This document shows positions 1 through 7,692 of a DNA stretch of 64,000 nt, in pieces. The position numbers and the translations under genes are program-made. How positions within the stretch are numbered: position 1 is the first letter of the stretch; every line of letters starts with the position of its first letter. The notes beneath the pieces were generated by a model. That model was not told the origin of the DNA. It did not search any database and worked only from the letters and a program-made list of their open reading frames with translations. The stretch is from Clostridium sp. UBA701 (lineage in GTDB: Bacteria > Bacillota > Clostridia > Clostridiales > Clostridiaceae), in the NCBI GenBank assembly GCA_002298125.1, contig DBMJ01000016.1, positions 186,001 to 250,000 on the forward strand. The letters run 5' to 3'.

Positions 1-386
1 AGGAGTTAGGAATAAAACCACTATTGGTGATAAAAGGATATGCAGTGGCAGGTAATGACGGTGCTGTTATGGGTTATGCTCCAAAGCTATCTAGTGAAAA
101 GCTAGCTAATAAATTAGGATTAAACTTAAAGGAAATCGATATGTTTGAGATTAATGAAGCATTTGCCAGCCAAGCATTTGCTGTAAGAAGGGATCTAGGA
201 CTGGATCCTGAAAAAGTGAATATCTATGGAGGCGGCATCTCTATTGGCCATCCAATTGGTGCCACAGGGGTTGTGCTTACCATAAAGGCTTTGTATGAAT
301 TGCAAAGAACAGATAAAAAAGACGTGATGATTAGTATGTGCATTGGTGGAGGACAAGGAATTTCCATGTATTTCACTAAAGCATAG
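1..386 (+). CDS. Thiolase (acetyl-CoA C-acetyltransferase), C-terminal part
   Basis: This is the 3' end of a thiolase whose start lies left of the window; the reading frame is open from base 3. Thiolases condense or cleave acyl-CoA and acetyl-CoA in the cytosol. The visible 128 residues carry the C-terminal family signatures: NEAFA, with the active-site Asn and Glu, then GGGISIGHPIGATG, with the His that activates the catalytic cysteine, and CIGGGQG, holding the second active-site Cys. The N-terminal nucleophile Cys is outside the window. A strong terminator follows, so it is the last gene of its transcript. Butyrate-type acetyl-CoA acetyltransferase is likely, but acyl specificity cannot be read from this part. 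Confidence 0.93.
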   Translation, partial: ELGIKPLLVIKGYAVAGNDGAVMGYAPKLSSEKLANKLGLNLKEIDMFEINEAFASQAFAVRRDLGLDPEKVNIYGGGISIGHPIGATGVVLTIKALYELQRTDKKDVMISMCIGGGQGISMYFTKA

Positions 387-417
387 ATATCTTCAGTATC
401 CTTTGCAGATTTATAAG

Positions 418-444
418 GCTACTTCTAGAGAAGAAGTAGCTTTT
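418..444 (+). terminator. Rho-independent terminator after the thiolase
   Basis: A perfect 9-bp stem, GCTACTTCT paired with AGAAGTAGC around a 5-nt loop, is followed by TTTTATT. It separates the thiolase from the downstream regulator. Confidence 0.85.
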
Positions 445-502
445 ATTATATAATAATATTGCAGTCCTGTTTAAACGGCAATTCTTCAAAAGAGGTGAAA
501 CA

Positions 503-2458
503 ATGTTATTGGCACGTGAGAGAAAGATTTTAGTATTACTATACAGCAAGAAAAGGAAATTTACCACCAATGAGTTGGCTAATGCACTTCATGTAAGTAT
601 GCGTACAATAAAAACAGATATTAAGCGCATTATGGAGGAACTAGAAGGAGAAAACACTGGCTGCACCATTAATACGAAAGCTGGACAAGGAATTTGGATT
701 ACCTATGATGAAAAGGGAAGACAATACCTGGATAATCTACTGATGAATGGGGATAATTTTTCCTTTGTTTTACCGGAAAATAGAAAATATTATGTAGCCT
801 TAAGGCTTTTGGATGCAGAGGACTATATCTCTATGGAATCCATTGCAGAGTCTATGTATGTGAGCAAGGGTACCATTGTAAATAGTATAAATGAGCTGAC
901 TCCTGCAATGGAAAAGATGGGGCTTATATTAGAAAAAAAAGTGAAATATGGTATGCGTCTTTTGGGAGAAGAGGGTAAGCTTCGTATTGCTAGAGCATAT
1001 GTTATACGTAAACTGGTTTCTAATCAAGGAAATTATATTTCAAGCAAGCTGCAGCAATTCTTTGAGGAAATAGATTTAGAAAAAATAAATGATATTATTC
1101 AAGAGGCTGAGAAAAAGCTGGAGTTTATTTTAGCAGATACTTCTTATTCTGAGCTAGTTATTCAGCTTGCTATTATTGTAAAGAGAATAGGAAAAGGAAA
1201 GAGCTGTACTCTTGAAGAAGAGCTAAATAATTATAGTTTAAAAAAAGAATGGAATATTATGCAGTATATTTCAAAACGGTTAGAAGAAGAATTTAAAATA
1301 AGGCTTTCCGATGGAGACCGTTCCTACCTGCTGATAAATTTATTAGGGATAAATGCACAAAATGAAGCTCCATTAGCTGAAGAGAGCTTAAGCAATATTG
1401 AGGAGTTAGACGCCACAAGCTTAAAAATTTGGGAAGAAATTTTAAAGGAAACCGGGGATGTATACTCTGAAAATCTAGTGAAGGACAATATGCTTAAATG
1501 TGCACTTTTTATGCATTTAAGTGCTATGTTTAATCGATTGAGGCATCAAATACGTTTGGAAAATTGTATGAAGCATATGGTGAGAGAAGAATTGGTCTAT
1601 GAAGTAGAGGTTGCTTCTTATATGGCTAGACTCATAAGTGAAAGATTTAATGTAGAGCTTGGAGAGAATGAAATCTGTGATATTGCAATGTATCTAGGAG
1701 CCAGCCTAGAACGTGAAAAGGCACAAAAAGGCATGTGCAAGCCCACCATAATAGTAGTATGCGGCAGCGGAATGGGAACAGCCCAATTTATAGAAGCACG
1801 TCTAATACGTATGTTTCCTAACATTACTATAAGTAAAATACTTCCTATTACCCTGGCGAAAACAGAAATTAAGCCTGGTAATCAAGATTTTGTAATATCC
1901 ACCGTTCCTTTAATATTAGAGGGTGTTGATGTAATCAGTGTTTCTCCTGTGCTTACTGAAAATGATGTGCTGGCTATTGACAAAAGGCTAAATCCTGATA
2001 AAGTAAGCATACTAATAGAAAGCCAAGAAAAGTATCCAAATCTTTTTGGCTTAATAAATGAAAAAATATCCATATTTAAATGTGACTGCAAATCCAAAGA
2101 AGAGGTGATTAGCCTAATGGGCAATCGCTTACTTTATGAAAAATATGTAGATGAAGGATATACCGAATCGGCATTTAAAAGAGAAGAACTAGCACCAACC
2201 TCTATAGGTGATTGCTTTGCTGTTCCACATGCATTTGAAGGACACGTTTTAAAGAAGGGGATTGGCTTAATGACTCTAAAGAAGCCAATAATGTGGGGAA
2301 ATGAAAAAGTGCAGATTGTGCTAATGCTTGCTTTGGACGCAAGGGCGCAGGATTTATTTAAAGGTGTTTTTAGTGAGCTTGCAGATATCACAAAGGATAC
2401 TGAAGCAATTACCAAGATACTTAGCGCAGATAAGCTAAGCAATATACAATTGAAGTAG
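503..2458 (+). CDS. PRD-domain transcriptional activator, LicR/MtlR type (HTH, two PRDs, EIIB, EIIA)
   Basis: This 651-residue protein is a PTS-controlled DNA-binding regulator. The N-terminus (residues 1-170) holds two HTH segments (TTNELANALHVSMRTIKTDI and SMESIAESMYVSKGTIVNSI). Two PRD regions follow at about 180-400, then an EIIB-like domain with the phosphorylatable Cys in VVCGSGMGTA, and a C-terminal EIIA domain of the fructose/mannitol type with the His in AVPHAFEG. There is no sigma-54-interacting AAA domain, so it belongs with MtlR/LicR rather than LevR. ATG 503 has AGAGGTG upstream at good spacing. The fructose-family PTS operon starting at 4118 is the nearest candidate target. That link is inferred from proximity across an opposing alcohol dehydrogenase gene. 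Confidence 0.88.
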   Translation: MLLARERKILVLLYSKKRKFTTNELANALHVSMRTIKTDIKRIMEELEGENTGCTINTKAGQGIWITYDEKGRQYLDNLLMNGDNFSFVLPENRKYYVALRLLDAEDYISMESIAESMYVSKGTIVNSINELTPAMEKMGLILEKKVKYGMRLLGEEGKLRIARAYVIRKLVSNQGNYISSKLQQFFEEIDLEKINDIIQEAEKKLEFILADTSYSELVIQLAIIVKRIGKGKSCTLEEELNNYSLKKEWNIMQYISKRLEEEFKIRLSDGDRSYLLINLLGINAQNEAPLAEESLSNIEELDATSLKIWEEILKETGDVYSENLVKDNMLKCALFMHLSAMFNRLRHQIRLENCMKHMVREELVYEVEVASYMARLISERFNVELGENEICDIAMYLGASLEREKAQKGMCKPTIIVVCGSGMGTAQFIEARLIRMFPNITISKILPITLAKTEIKPGNQDFVISTVPLILEGVDVISVSPVLTENDVLAIDKRLNPDKVSILIESQEKYPNLFGLINEKISIFKCDCKSKEEVISLMGNRLLYEKYVDEGYTESAFKREELAPTSIGDCFAVPHAFEGHVLKKGIGLMTLKKPIMWGNEKVQIVLMLALDARAQDLFKGVFSELADITKDTEAITKILSADKLSNIQLK

Positions 2459-2480
2459 AATAATCTTATATATAATAAGA

Positions 2481-2530
2481 AGCTGTTGCACAACTAGCGA
2501 AATAGTTAGCTGTGCAACAGCTCCTTTTTT
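2481..2530 (+). terminator. Terminator between the PRD regulator and the alcohol dehydrogenase
   Basis: A 12-bp perfect outer stem (AGCTGTTGCACA paired with TGTGCAACAGCT) encloses a smaller ACTA/TAGT stem and is followed by CCTTTTTT on the plus strand. The convergent gene may also use the hairpin, but its minus-strand exit has no clear U-run. Confidence 0.85.
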
Positions 2531-2543
2531 GAGGGCTTAATGC

Positions 2544-3722
2544 TTACTTTGCCATGGTATAAATCTTTATTATATCTTCTTTATATAAGGTCTTGAAGAA
2601 GCCAACATGTCCATTTCCTGCAGCAGCACATTTTTCTGCCATTTCTTCAATCTGTGCATCTGTTGGGTTAATACCAAGCTCTGTCATGGAGGTTGGCATT
2701 CCAATTTTGTGGCACCATTCTTCCCAGGCCTCAATTCCTTTTAATGCGGTTTCTTCTAAATTATAGAGATTCATGGGTACATCAAACACCTTATTAGCAA
2801 ATTGTGCAAAACGAGCTATATTGGTTTTGTATACATAACGAGCCCAGCTGCCCCACATAGCACAAAGTCCGGCACCATGAGCTACATCAAACATACCTCC
2901 CATTTCATGCTCTATTTTGTGAGAAGCAAAATCAGATACACGGCCTGTTCCAGTGAGACCATTGTGTGACAAGCTCCCTGCCCACATTAAGTCAGCTCTT
3001 GCCTCGTAGTTTGTAGGTTCCTTTATCACCTTTAAAGCGGCTTCACGAACAGATACCAGCAAGCCTTCAGCCATACGGTCGATTAATTCTACATGCTCTG
3101 TATTTGTAAAATAACGCTCCATGGTGTGCATCATAATGTCAGATGCTCCACTTGAGGTTTGGTATGCAGGCAGTGTATAGGTTAGCTCAGGATTCATTAT
3201 AGCAAATTTTGGCCTTGAGCAGTCGTGATTGTAAGAACGCTTTAGCATACCTTCTTCAATGGTAATAACGGATGAATTACTTGTCTCAGAACCTGTAGCA
3301 GCAATGGTGGAAATACATCCTAGTGGAGCAATTTTATCTGTAGCAACTCTTCCCATATATAAATCAACTAAGTCAAAATCATTTACAAGGCCGTATGCGA
3401 TTGCCTTTGCGGAATCTATTGCACTTCCTCCGCCAATTGCTAGGATAAAGTCAACACCTTCCTTTTTGCAAAGCTCAACGCCTTTTTTTGCCAGTGACAT
3501 ATGTGGGTTAGGAACTACTCCTCCTAAGTCAACATATTCAATATTGCAATCTTCTAAGCTTTTATGAACACGATCCAGCACACCATTTTCATACAGGTAT
3601 GTGCCGCCAAAATGAATTAATACTTTTTTATAACCTCTGGAACAAATCTCCTTACCAACCTGGCTTTCTGTACCTTTTCCAAAGATTACTTTAGTCGGGT
3701 TATAAAATTCGAAATTAATCAT
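2544..3722 (-). CDS. Iron-containing alcohol dehydrogenase (butanol dehydrogenase BdhA/YugJ type)
   Basis: This 392-residue cytosolic group III alcohol dehydrogenase is expected to reduce aldehydes with NAD(P)H. The nucleotide-binding GGGS motif lies at about residues 97-100, followed by ATGSETS near 142-148. The metal ligands of the family are present: Asp195 and His199 in GASDIMMH, His268 in the FASHKIEH stretch, and His282 in DVAHGAG. Its length fits the NADH-dependent butanol dehydrogenase branch. The start is supported by AAAAGGAGG just upstream on the minus strand. It is transcribed alone, against the flanking PTS genes, and its leader contains nested hairpins. Substrate is not determinable from sequence. 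Confidence 0.92.
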   Translation of the reverse strand: MINFEFYNPTKVIFGKGTESQVGKEICSRGYKKVLIHFGGTYLYENGVLDRVHKSLEDCNIEYVDLGGVVPNPHMSLAKKGVELCKKEGVDFILAIGGGSAIDSAKAIAYGLVNDFDLVDLYMGRVATDKIAPLGCISTIAATGSETSNSSVITIEEGMLKRSYNHDCSRPKFAIMNPELTYTLPAYQTSSGASDIMMHTMERYFTNTEHVELIDRMAEGLLVSVREAALKVIKEPTNYEARADLMWAGSLSHNGLTGTGRVSDFASHKIEHEMGGMFDVAHGAGLCAMWGSWARYVYKTNIARFAQFANKVFDVPMNLYNLEETALKGIEAWEEWCHKIGMPTSMTELGINPTDAQIEEMAEKCAAAGNGHVGFFKTLYKEDIIKIYTMAK

Positions 3723-3744
3723 TTTCTTTAACCTCCTTTTTAGT

Positions 3745-3819
3745 CGGAAGCACGGAGTAGCTTAAGACCACTCGCTTCCGCTGGTAAACTACTCGTTAAA
3801 GCCCATTTAGCACTTTAAC
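3745..3819 (-). promoter_or_regulatory. Structured 5' leader of the alcohol dehydrogenase gene
   Basis: On the transcript strand, CGGAAGC (3780-3774) pairs with GCTTCCG (3751-3745). It encloses an inner 6-bp stem between 3773-3768 and 3760-3755. A competing perfect pairing is possible between 3794-3789 and the same 3760-3755 arm, and GTTAAAG/CTTTAAC (3819-3795) forms a further hairpin upstream. The structure ends a few bases before the Shine-Dalgarno sequence. It matches no riboswitch class I recognise. Confidence 0.5.
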
Positions 3820-3950
3820 CTTCCTATTCCTTCTTATTATAAATAAAGAGTACAAATAAAGAATAGTTAAATGATTACACTTATATAGTGCAAAGAATTA
3901 TAGAAACAGGGATTTTGGTGCAATTCTTGACAAGTTGAGTAATATAGTCA

Positions 3951-3966
3951 ATGAAAACGCTCTCAA
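3951..3966 (+). promoter_or_regulatory. Catabolite response element (cre) upstream of the PTS operon
   Basis: ATGAAAACGCTCTCAA matches the Gram-positive cre consensus WTGNAARCGNWWWCAW at all but one position. The surrounding 395-bp gap (3723-4117) also holds a TTGACA at 3927-3932 and recurrent TATAGTGCAA words near 3886 and 4031. A confident -10 element was not found. CcpA control of the operon from 4118 is therefore likely. Confidence 0.7.
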
Positions 3967-4117
3967 AACACTGGACTAGCATAGAGAAGCATCAATAAAA
4001 GTCTCCAATGGTATTAAATATGCATCAATATAGTGCAATTTATTAAATTGTTGCTAGTGAAATATGTTGATATACTCAAAACATGATAGGACAAGACATA
4101 ATTAGGAGGAGCAATAA

Positions 4118-4576
4118 ATGGATTTAGATTTGAGCGAATTACTGGATGACAAATTAGTTAAATTTGATTTCCCTGGAGAAACGAAGAATGAAATAATTAA
4201 AAATATTGCAGCACTGATGTATGAAGCTGGTAAAGTGTCAGATATTAATCAATATATAGAAGGGATTTTAAAAAGAGAAGAAGAATGTGAAACGGGAATT
4301 GGAAGCGGTGTTGCAATACCACACTGCAAAAATGATGCCGTAGTGCAAGCAGGGTTTTCACTGGTACAGCTAAAAAATAGTATTGAATGGGGTTCACTAG
4401 ACGGCAAGCCAGTAAACTATGTTATTATGCTTGCAGCACCAAATTCGGAGGATAATGTTCATTTAAGAATGTTATCCCAGCTTGCAAAGAATTTAATGGA
4501 TGAAGATTTCTTAAACACACTGACTCACGCTAAGTCCATTGAACAAATAAAAAAATTATTTAAAGGGGGGGTATAA
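4118..4576 (+). CDS. PTS fructose-family EIIA component
   Basis: This 152-residue protein is a free-standing EIIA of the fructose/mannitol family. It takes phosphate from HPr and passes it to the EIIB encoded next. The phosphorylated His69 lies in GSGVAIPHCKN. The start has TAGGAGGAG at ideal spacing. It heads an operon with EIIB (3-bp gap), EIIC, an aldolase, a NERD-like protein and glycerate kinase, so the imported phosphorylated sugar is probably split by the aldolase. The sugar is not defined; fructose, tagatose or a related ketose or polyol is possible. Confidence 0.9.
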   Translation: MDLDLSELLDDKLVKFDFPGETKNEIIKNIAALMYEAGKVSDINQYIEGILKREEECETGIGSGVAIPHCKNDAVVQAGFSLVQLKNSIEWGSLDGKPVNYVIMLAAPNSEDNVHLRMLSQLAKNLMDEDFLNTLTHAKSIEQIKKLFKGGV

Positions 4577-4579
4577 AGG

Positions 4580-4888
4580 ATGTACATTGTATGTGTAACA
4601 AGTTGCCCAGTAGGCATTGCTCACACCTATATGGCAGCAGCTAACTTAGAAAAAGCTGCAAAGGCAAAAGGCCTAGAAGTCAAAGTAGAAACCCAAGGTG
4701 CCCAAGGTGTTGAAAACGAAATCACCAAGGAAGATCTTAAAAGGGCAGATGGTTGTATTATTGCAAGTGATGTAAGAATTAAAAACATCAACCGCTTCGA
4801 TCCTATTCCTACATTAACAGTAAGTGTAAGTGAAGCGGTAAAAGATGCGAAGAGTGTTGTAGAAGAATTAATGGAGGCGATTGAATAA
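4580..4888 (+). CDS. PTS fructose-family EIIB component
   Basis: This 102-residue cytosolic domain carries Cys9 in TSCPVGIAHTYMAA, the phosphocysteine loop of fructose-type EIIB; most relatives read CPTG. It receives phosphate from the upstream EIIA and transfers it to the sugar bound by the EIIC. AAAGGGGGGTATAAAGG precedes the start. Its stop codon overlaps the EIIC start by one base, which indicates translational coupling. In many relatives the B and C domains are fused, but here they are separate genes. Confidence 0.92.
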   Translation: MYIVCVTSCPVGIAHTYMAAANLEKAAKAKGLEVKVETQGAQGVENEITKEDLKRADGCIIASDVRIKNINRFDPIPTLTVSVSEAVKDAKSVVEELMEAIE

Positions 4889-5976
4889 TGGCAGATATTA
4901 AAAGAAAGAACAAAAGCAAAAAAAGTCATGGTATGTTTTTAAAAGATTCAATTATGACAGGTATTTCTTATATGATTCCTATAATTGTTGGTGCAGGAGT
5001 TTTACAAGCTATTGCTAAAATGCTTGGCGGATATGATATTGGAAGTCATATGAAGCAAATCGATTCATTAGCAAAGGTAATTATGCTAATAGGACAATCC
5101 TTAATGACCTTTGTAGTTCCTGCAATTGCAGCTTTCATAGCCTATGCAATGGCAGATAAGCCTGGTATTGCACCTGGTCTTGCAATGGGAGCCATAGCAA
5201 ATACATTAAATACAGGCTTCGTTGGTGGTCTTGTTGGTGGTATCCTAGTTGGATATTTAGTGCTAGCAGTTAAAAAGATTAAAGTTCCTAAGGCATTATC
5301 CGGTATCATGCCAATTCTTGTTATTCCAACCTTAGTTACTTTAGTTGCAGGACTTATTATGTACTATATCTTAGGAGTTCCAATCTCTGCATTTATGAAG
5401 ACATTAACAGGAATGTTACAATCCTTAAATGGTGGTTCTAAATTCTTATTTGGTGCTGTAATTGGTGCTATGATTTGTGCAGACCACGGTGGTCCTATTA
5501 ATAAGACAGCAGCTCTATTTGTAAATGGTTTGAATGCAGATGGCTTATTAATCCCTACATCAGCTAAGATGTGTGCAGGTATGACAGCGCCATTAGGCAT
5601 TGCCCTTGCTACTTTCCTTGGCGGAAAGAAGAAATTCAGCGATGGCGAAAGAGAACAGGCAAAATCCTTAGTTGTACTAGCCTGCTGTTATGTTCAAGAA
5701 GGTGTTATACCCTTCCTATTAAAGGATCCTGTAAGAGTTTGTATTTCTTGTATGACTGGAGGAGCAATTACCGGCGGATTATGTATGATGTCAGCTTTAG
5801 CATCTCCTGCAGTACATGGTGGAGCATTCGTAATTGCTATGACATCTAACCCATTATTATTCATCGGCTACTGGTTGTTAGGAGCATGTATAACTGGAAC
5901 CTTATATGCTATTTTAAGAAGACCTCTACCAGAAGGATATGTTGATGACGAAGATGAAGTATCACCATTGATCTAA
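4888..5976 (+). CDS. PTS fructose-family EIIC permease
   Basis: This 362-residue membrane protein is the sugar-translocating subunit of the split A/B/C system. It has about ten hydrophobic segments and fructose-EIIC motifs such as GISYMIPIIVGAGVLQA near the N-terminus, DKPGIAPGLAMG, the DHGGPINK stretch and EGVIPFL. A basic Lys/Arg/Ser-rich segment of about 18 residues precedes the first membrane span. It overlaps the EIIB gene by one base and is followed after 19 bases by the aldolase gene. Confidence 0.92.
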   Translation: MADIKRKNKSKKSHGMFLKDSIMTGISYMIPIIVGAGVLQAIAKMLGGYDIGSHMKQIDSLAKVIMLIGQSLMTFVVPAIAAFIAYAMADKPGIAPGLAMGAIANTLNTGFVGGLVGGILVGYLVLAVKKIKVPKALSGIMPILVIPTLVTLVAGLIMYYILGVPISAFMKTLTGMLQSLNGGSKFLFGAVIGAMICADHGGPINKTAALFVNGLNADGLLIPTSAKMCAGMTAPLGIALATFLGGKKKFSDGEREQAKSLVVLACCYVQEGVIPFLLKDPVRVCISCMTGGAITGGLCMMSALASPAVHGGAFVIAMTSNPLLFIGYWLLGACITGTLYAILRRPLPEGYVDDEDEVSPLI

Positions 5977-5995
5977 ACAGCAAGGAGGAATCAAT

Positions 5996-6880
5996 ATGTA
6001 TGTATCAATGAAAGAAATGCTTTGGCATGCTCATGAAAACAATTATGCTGTAATGGCAATAAATTGTGTAAATATGGAGCAGGCAAAAGCGATTGTACAA
6101 GCAGCTGCAGAAGAGTATTCTGCTGTTATTATAAACATTTCACCAAGACAGATGAAGGCTCATGGACATCCTGACATTTTAGCACCTATGATTAAAAATA
6201 TGGCAGAAAAAGTACAGGTTCCTGTTGCTTTTAACTTGGATCATGGTGGTAATTATGAAGATATTGCATATGCAATTCAATGCGGTTTCTCAAGTGTGAT
6301 GATTGATTCTTCCAGCTACGAATTTGAAGAAAATGTTAGAAGAACAAGTATAGTAGCTACACTAGCACATGCTAAAGGGCTATCCTGTGAGGCTGAACTT
6401 GGACATGTAGGTCTAGCAAATAATCAAGATAATATAAAAACAGATCTATATACTAATGTTGAACAAGCTATAGAATTTGTTAGAAGAACTCATTGTGATT
6501 GTTTAGCAGTTTCAATAGGCACTGCTCATGGCAGTTATCCAAAAGGCTTTGTACCTACTTTAGATTTTGAACGCTTACGATTATTAAAAGAATCATTACA
6601 GATGCCACTAGTGCTACACGGCGGCTCAGGAGCCGGAGATGAAAATATCAGGAAGGTTGTTGCCTGCGGTATTAACAAAATCAATGTTTGCACTGATTTA
6701 TTCAAACATGCAACAAAATCTATGGCAGAGGCTATAGAGGCTAACCCTAATATTGATTATATGGATGTAAACATAGTAGCACAGGAGGCTATGAAGAAAT
6801 TTATTAAGCGTTATATGAGACTAATTGGTTCCAGTGGACGATATACCTTTGAAAAAAGTACTGGACCAGAGCTTGACTAA
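5996..6880 (+). CDS. Class II ketose-bisphosphate aldolase (fructose/tagatose type)
   Basis: This 294-residue zinc-dependent aldolase should cleave a ketose 1,6-bisphosphate or ketose 1-phosphate into dihydroxyacetone phosphate and an aldehyde. Family motifs are visible: NLDHGG, with the catalytic Asp and a zinc His; EAELGHVG; GTAHGSYPKG, with a zinc His; and VLHGGSGAG with downstream INKINVCTDL. AAGGAGGAATCAAT precedes the start. Its place right after the PTS permease makes it the pathway aldolase. No phosphofructokinase-type kinase is encoded in this operon, so cleavage of a ketose 1-phosphate is one possibility. Confidence 0.92.
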   Translation: MYVSMKEMLWHAHENNYAVMAINCVNMEQAKAIVQAAAEEYSAVIINISPRQMKAHGHPDILAPMIKNMAEKVQVPVAFNLDHGGNYEDIAYAIQCGFSSVMIDSSSYEFEENVRRTSIVATLAHAKGLSCEAELGHVGLANNQDNIKTDLYTNVEQAIEFVRRTHCDCLAVSIGTAHGSYPKGFVPTLDFERLRLLKESLQMPLVLHGGSGAGDENIRKVVACGINKINVCTDLFKHATKSMAEAIEANPNIDYMDVNIVAQEAMKKFIKRYMRLIGSSGRYTFEKSTGPELD

Positions 6881-6910
6881 AATTTTAGGAATTTAGTATT
6901 ATTATCATGG

Positions 6911-6949
6911 AAGGGATGAAAGAGGATAAAAACCTTATTCATCCCTTTT
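6911..6949 (+). terminator. Intra-operon hairpin, possible partial terminator
   Basis: AAGGGATGAA pairs perfectly with TTCATCCCTT across a 17-nt loop and is followed by TTG rather than a full U-run. It lies in the 93-bp gap between the aldolase and NERD-like genes and may reduce downstream expression or protect the upstream mRNA. Confidence 0.5.
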
Positions 6950-6973
6950 GTAAATGAATAGGGAGGGCAAAAT

Positions 6974-7645
6974 ATGGATGAAATAATATTAGGATTAAGC
7001 TTAGCTGCAATAATTGTATTTTTGTTCAAGTTAATTTTTGGTTGGCTTAGATATAGAAGAAGTATTCATAAAGTTATTTATTCTAGCTATTTAGAATACT
7101 ATGCTAAGAAGAATAAAATCAGAAAATTATCAGAAAGTGCTGTTTTTGCAGAGGACTTTGGGAAGCATAGAGTGCTTTTTCAGCTGTTTGCCAATAAGGG
7201 GCAAGAGTCATCTAAGCCCTATATTATAATTATTTTGTCCAGCGGAGTGTATTGTTTGAAGGTGTGTAATGTTCTTGGAGAGGTTTATGGTAAAAATACA
7301 GGAGCGTGGGAAAATTTAATAGTCTTTGATAAAAAGCATCCAGAGAAAAAAGCAAAAGAAAAAATGGCCAATCCCATTATAGAATTGGAGCAATTCAGTA
7401 AAAAGCTCCAAGAAAGAATATCTAAAATAGAGACTCCGGTATATAAAATTGTGGTATTTCCAGACCAGAGCGTATTGAAAATTAAAAATAGTGAAATGGG
7501 TGAAACAGCAGTGATAAAACGCTCAGAGCTTCTAGATACCTTGATGAGTATTCATGAATCCAAAGAAGAGGCGCTAAAGGATTGGGAGATTGATGCACTG
7601 TGGGAAATGTTAGCAAGGGATTCTCTAAAACTTGAGGAAAAGTAA
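6974..7645 (+). CDS. Membrane-anchored protein with a NERD-like domain
   Basis: This 223-residue protein has one N-terminal membrane span (about residues 5-25) and a cytosolic domain. The stretch SSGVYCLKVCNVLGEVYG near residue 89, then NP and VVFPDQ further on, resembles the NERD (nuclease-related) fold, where relatives read roughly GVFVIEVKNYSG. The Glu-X-Lys of the nuclease core is replaced by Lys-Val-Cys, so nuclease activity is doubtful. AGGGAGGGCAAAAT precedes the start. Its presence in a sugar operon is unexplained. The family assignment is tentative. Confidence 0.5.
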   Translation: MDEIILGLSLAAIIVFLFKLIFGWLRYRRSIHKVIYSSYLEYYAKKNKIRKLSESAVFAEDFGKHRVLFQLFANKGQESSKPYIIIILSSGVYCLKVCNVLGEVYGKNTGAWENLIVFDKKHPEKKAKEKMANPIIELEQFSKKLQERISKIETPVYKIVVFPDQSVLKIKNSEMGETAVIKRSELLDTLMSIHESKEEALKDWEIDALWEMLARDSLKLEEK

Positions 7646-7692
7646 ACATTATTGATACTGAAGTAAAGAGTATTCGTGATTGGAGGAGAGTT

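Noticed and set aside
3900..4117. Possible sigma-54 promoter (TGGTGCAATTCTTGAC) for the PTS operon
   Set aside because: The -12 GC element is missing and the adjacent PRD regulator has no sigma-54-interacting domain.
5571..5849. Alternative frame inside the EIIC gene
   Set aside because: It is Cys- and Arg-rich with no family match and lies wholly within a conserved permease.
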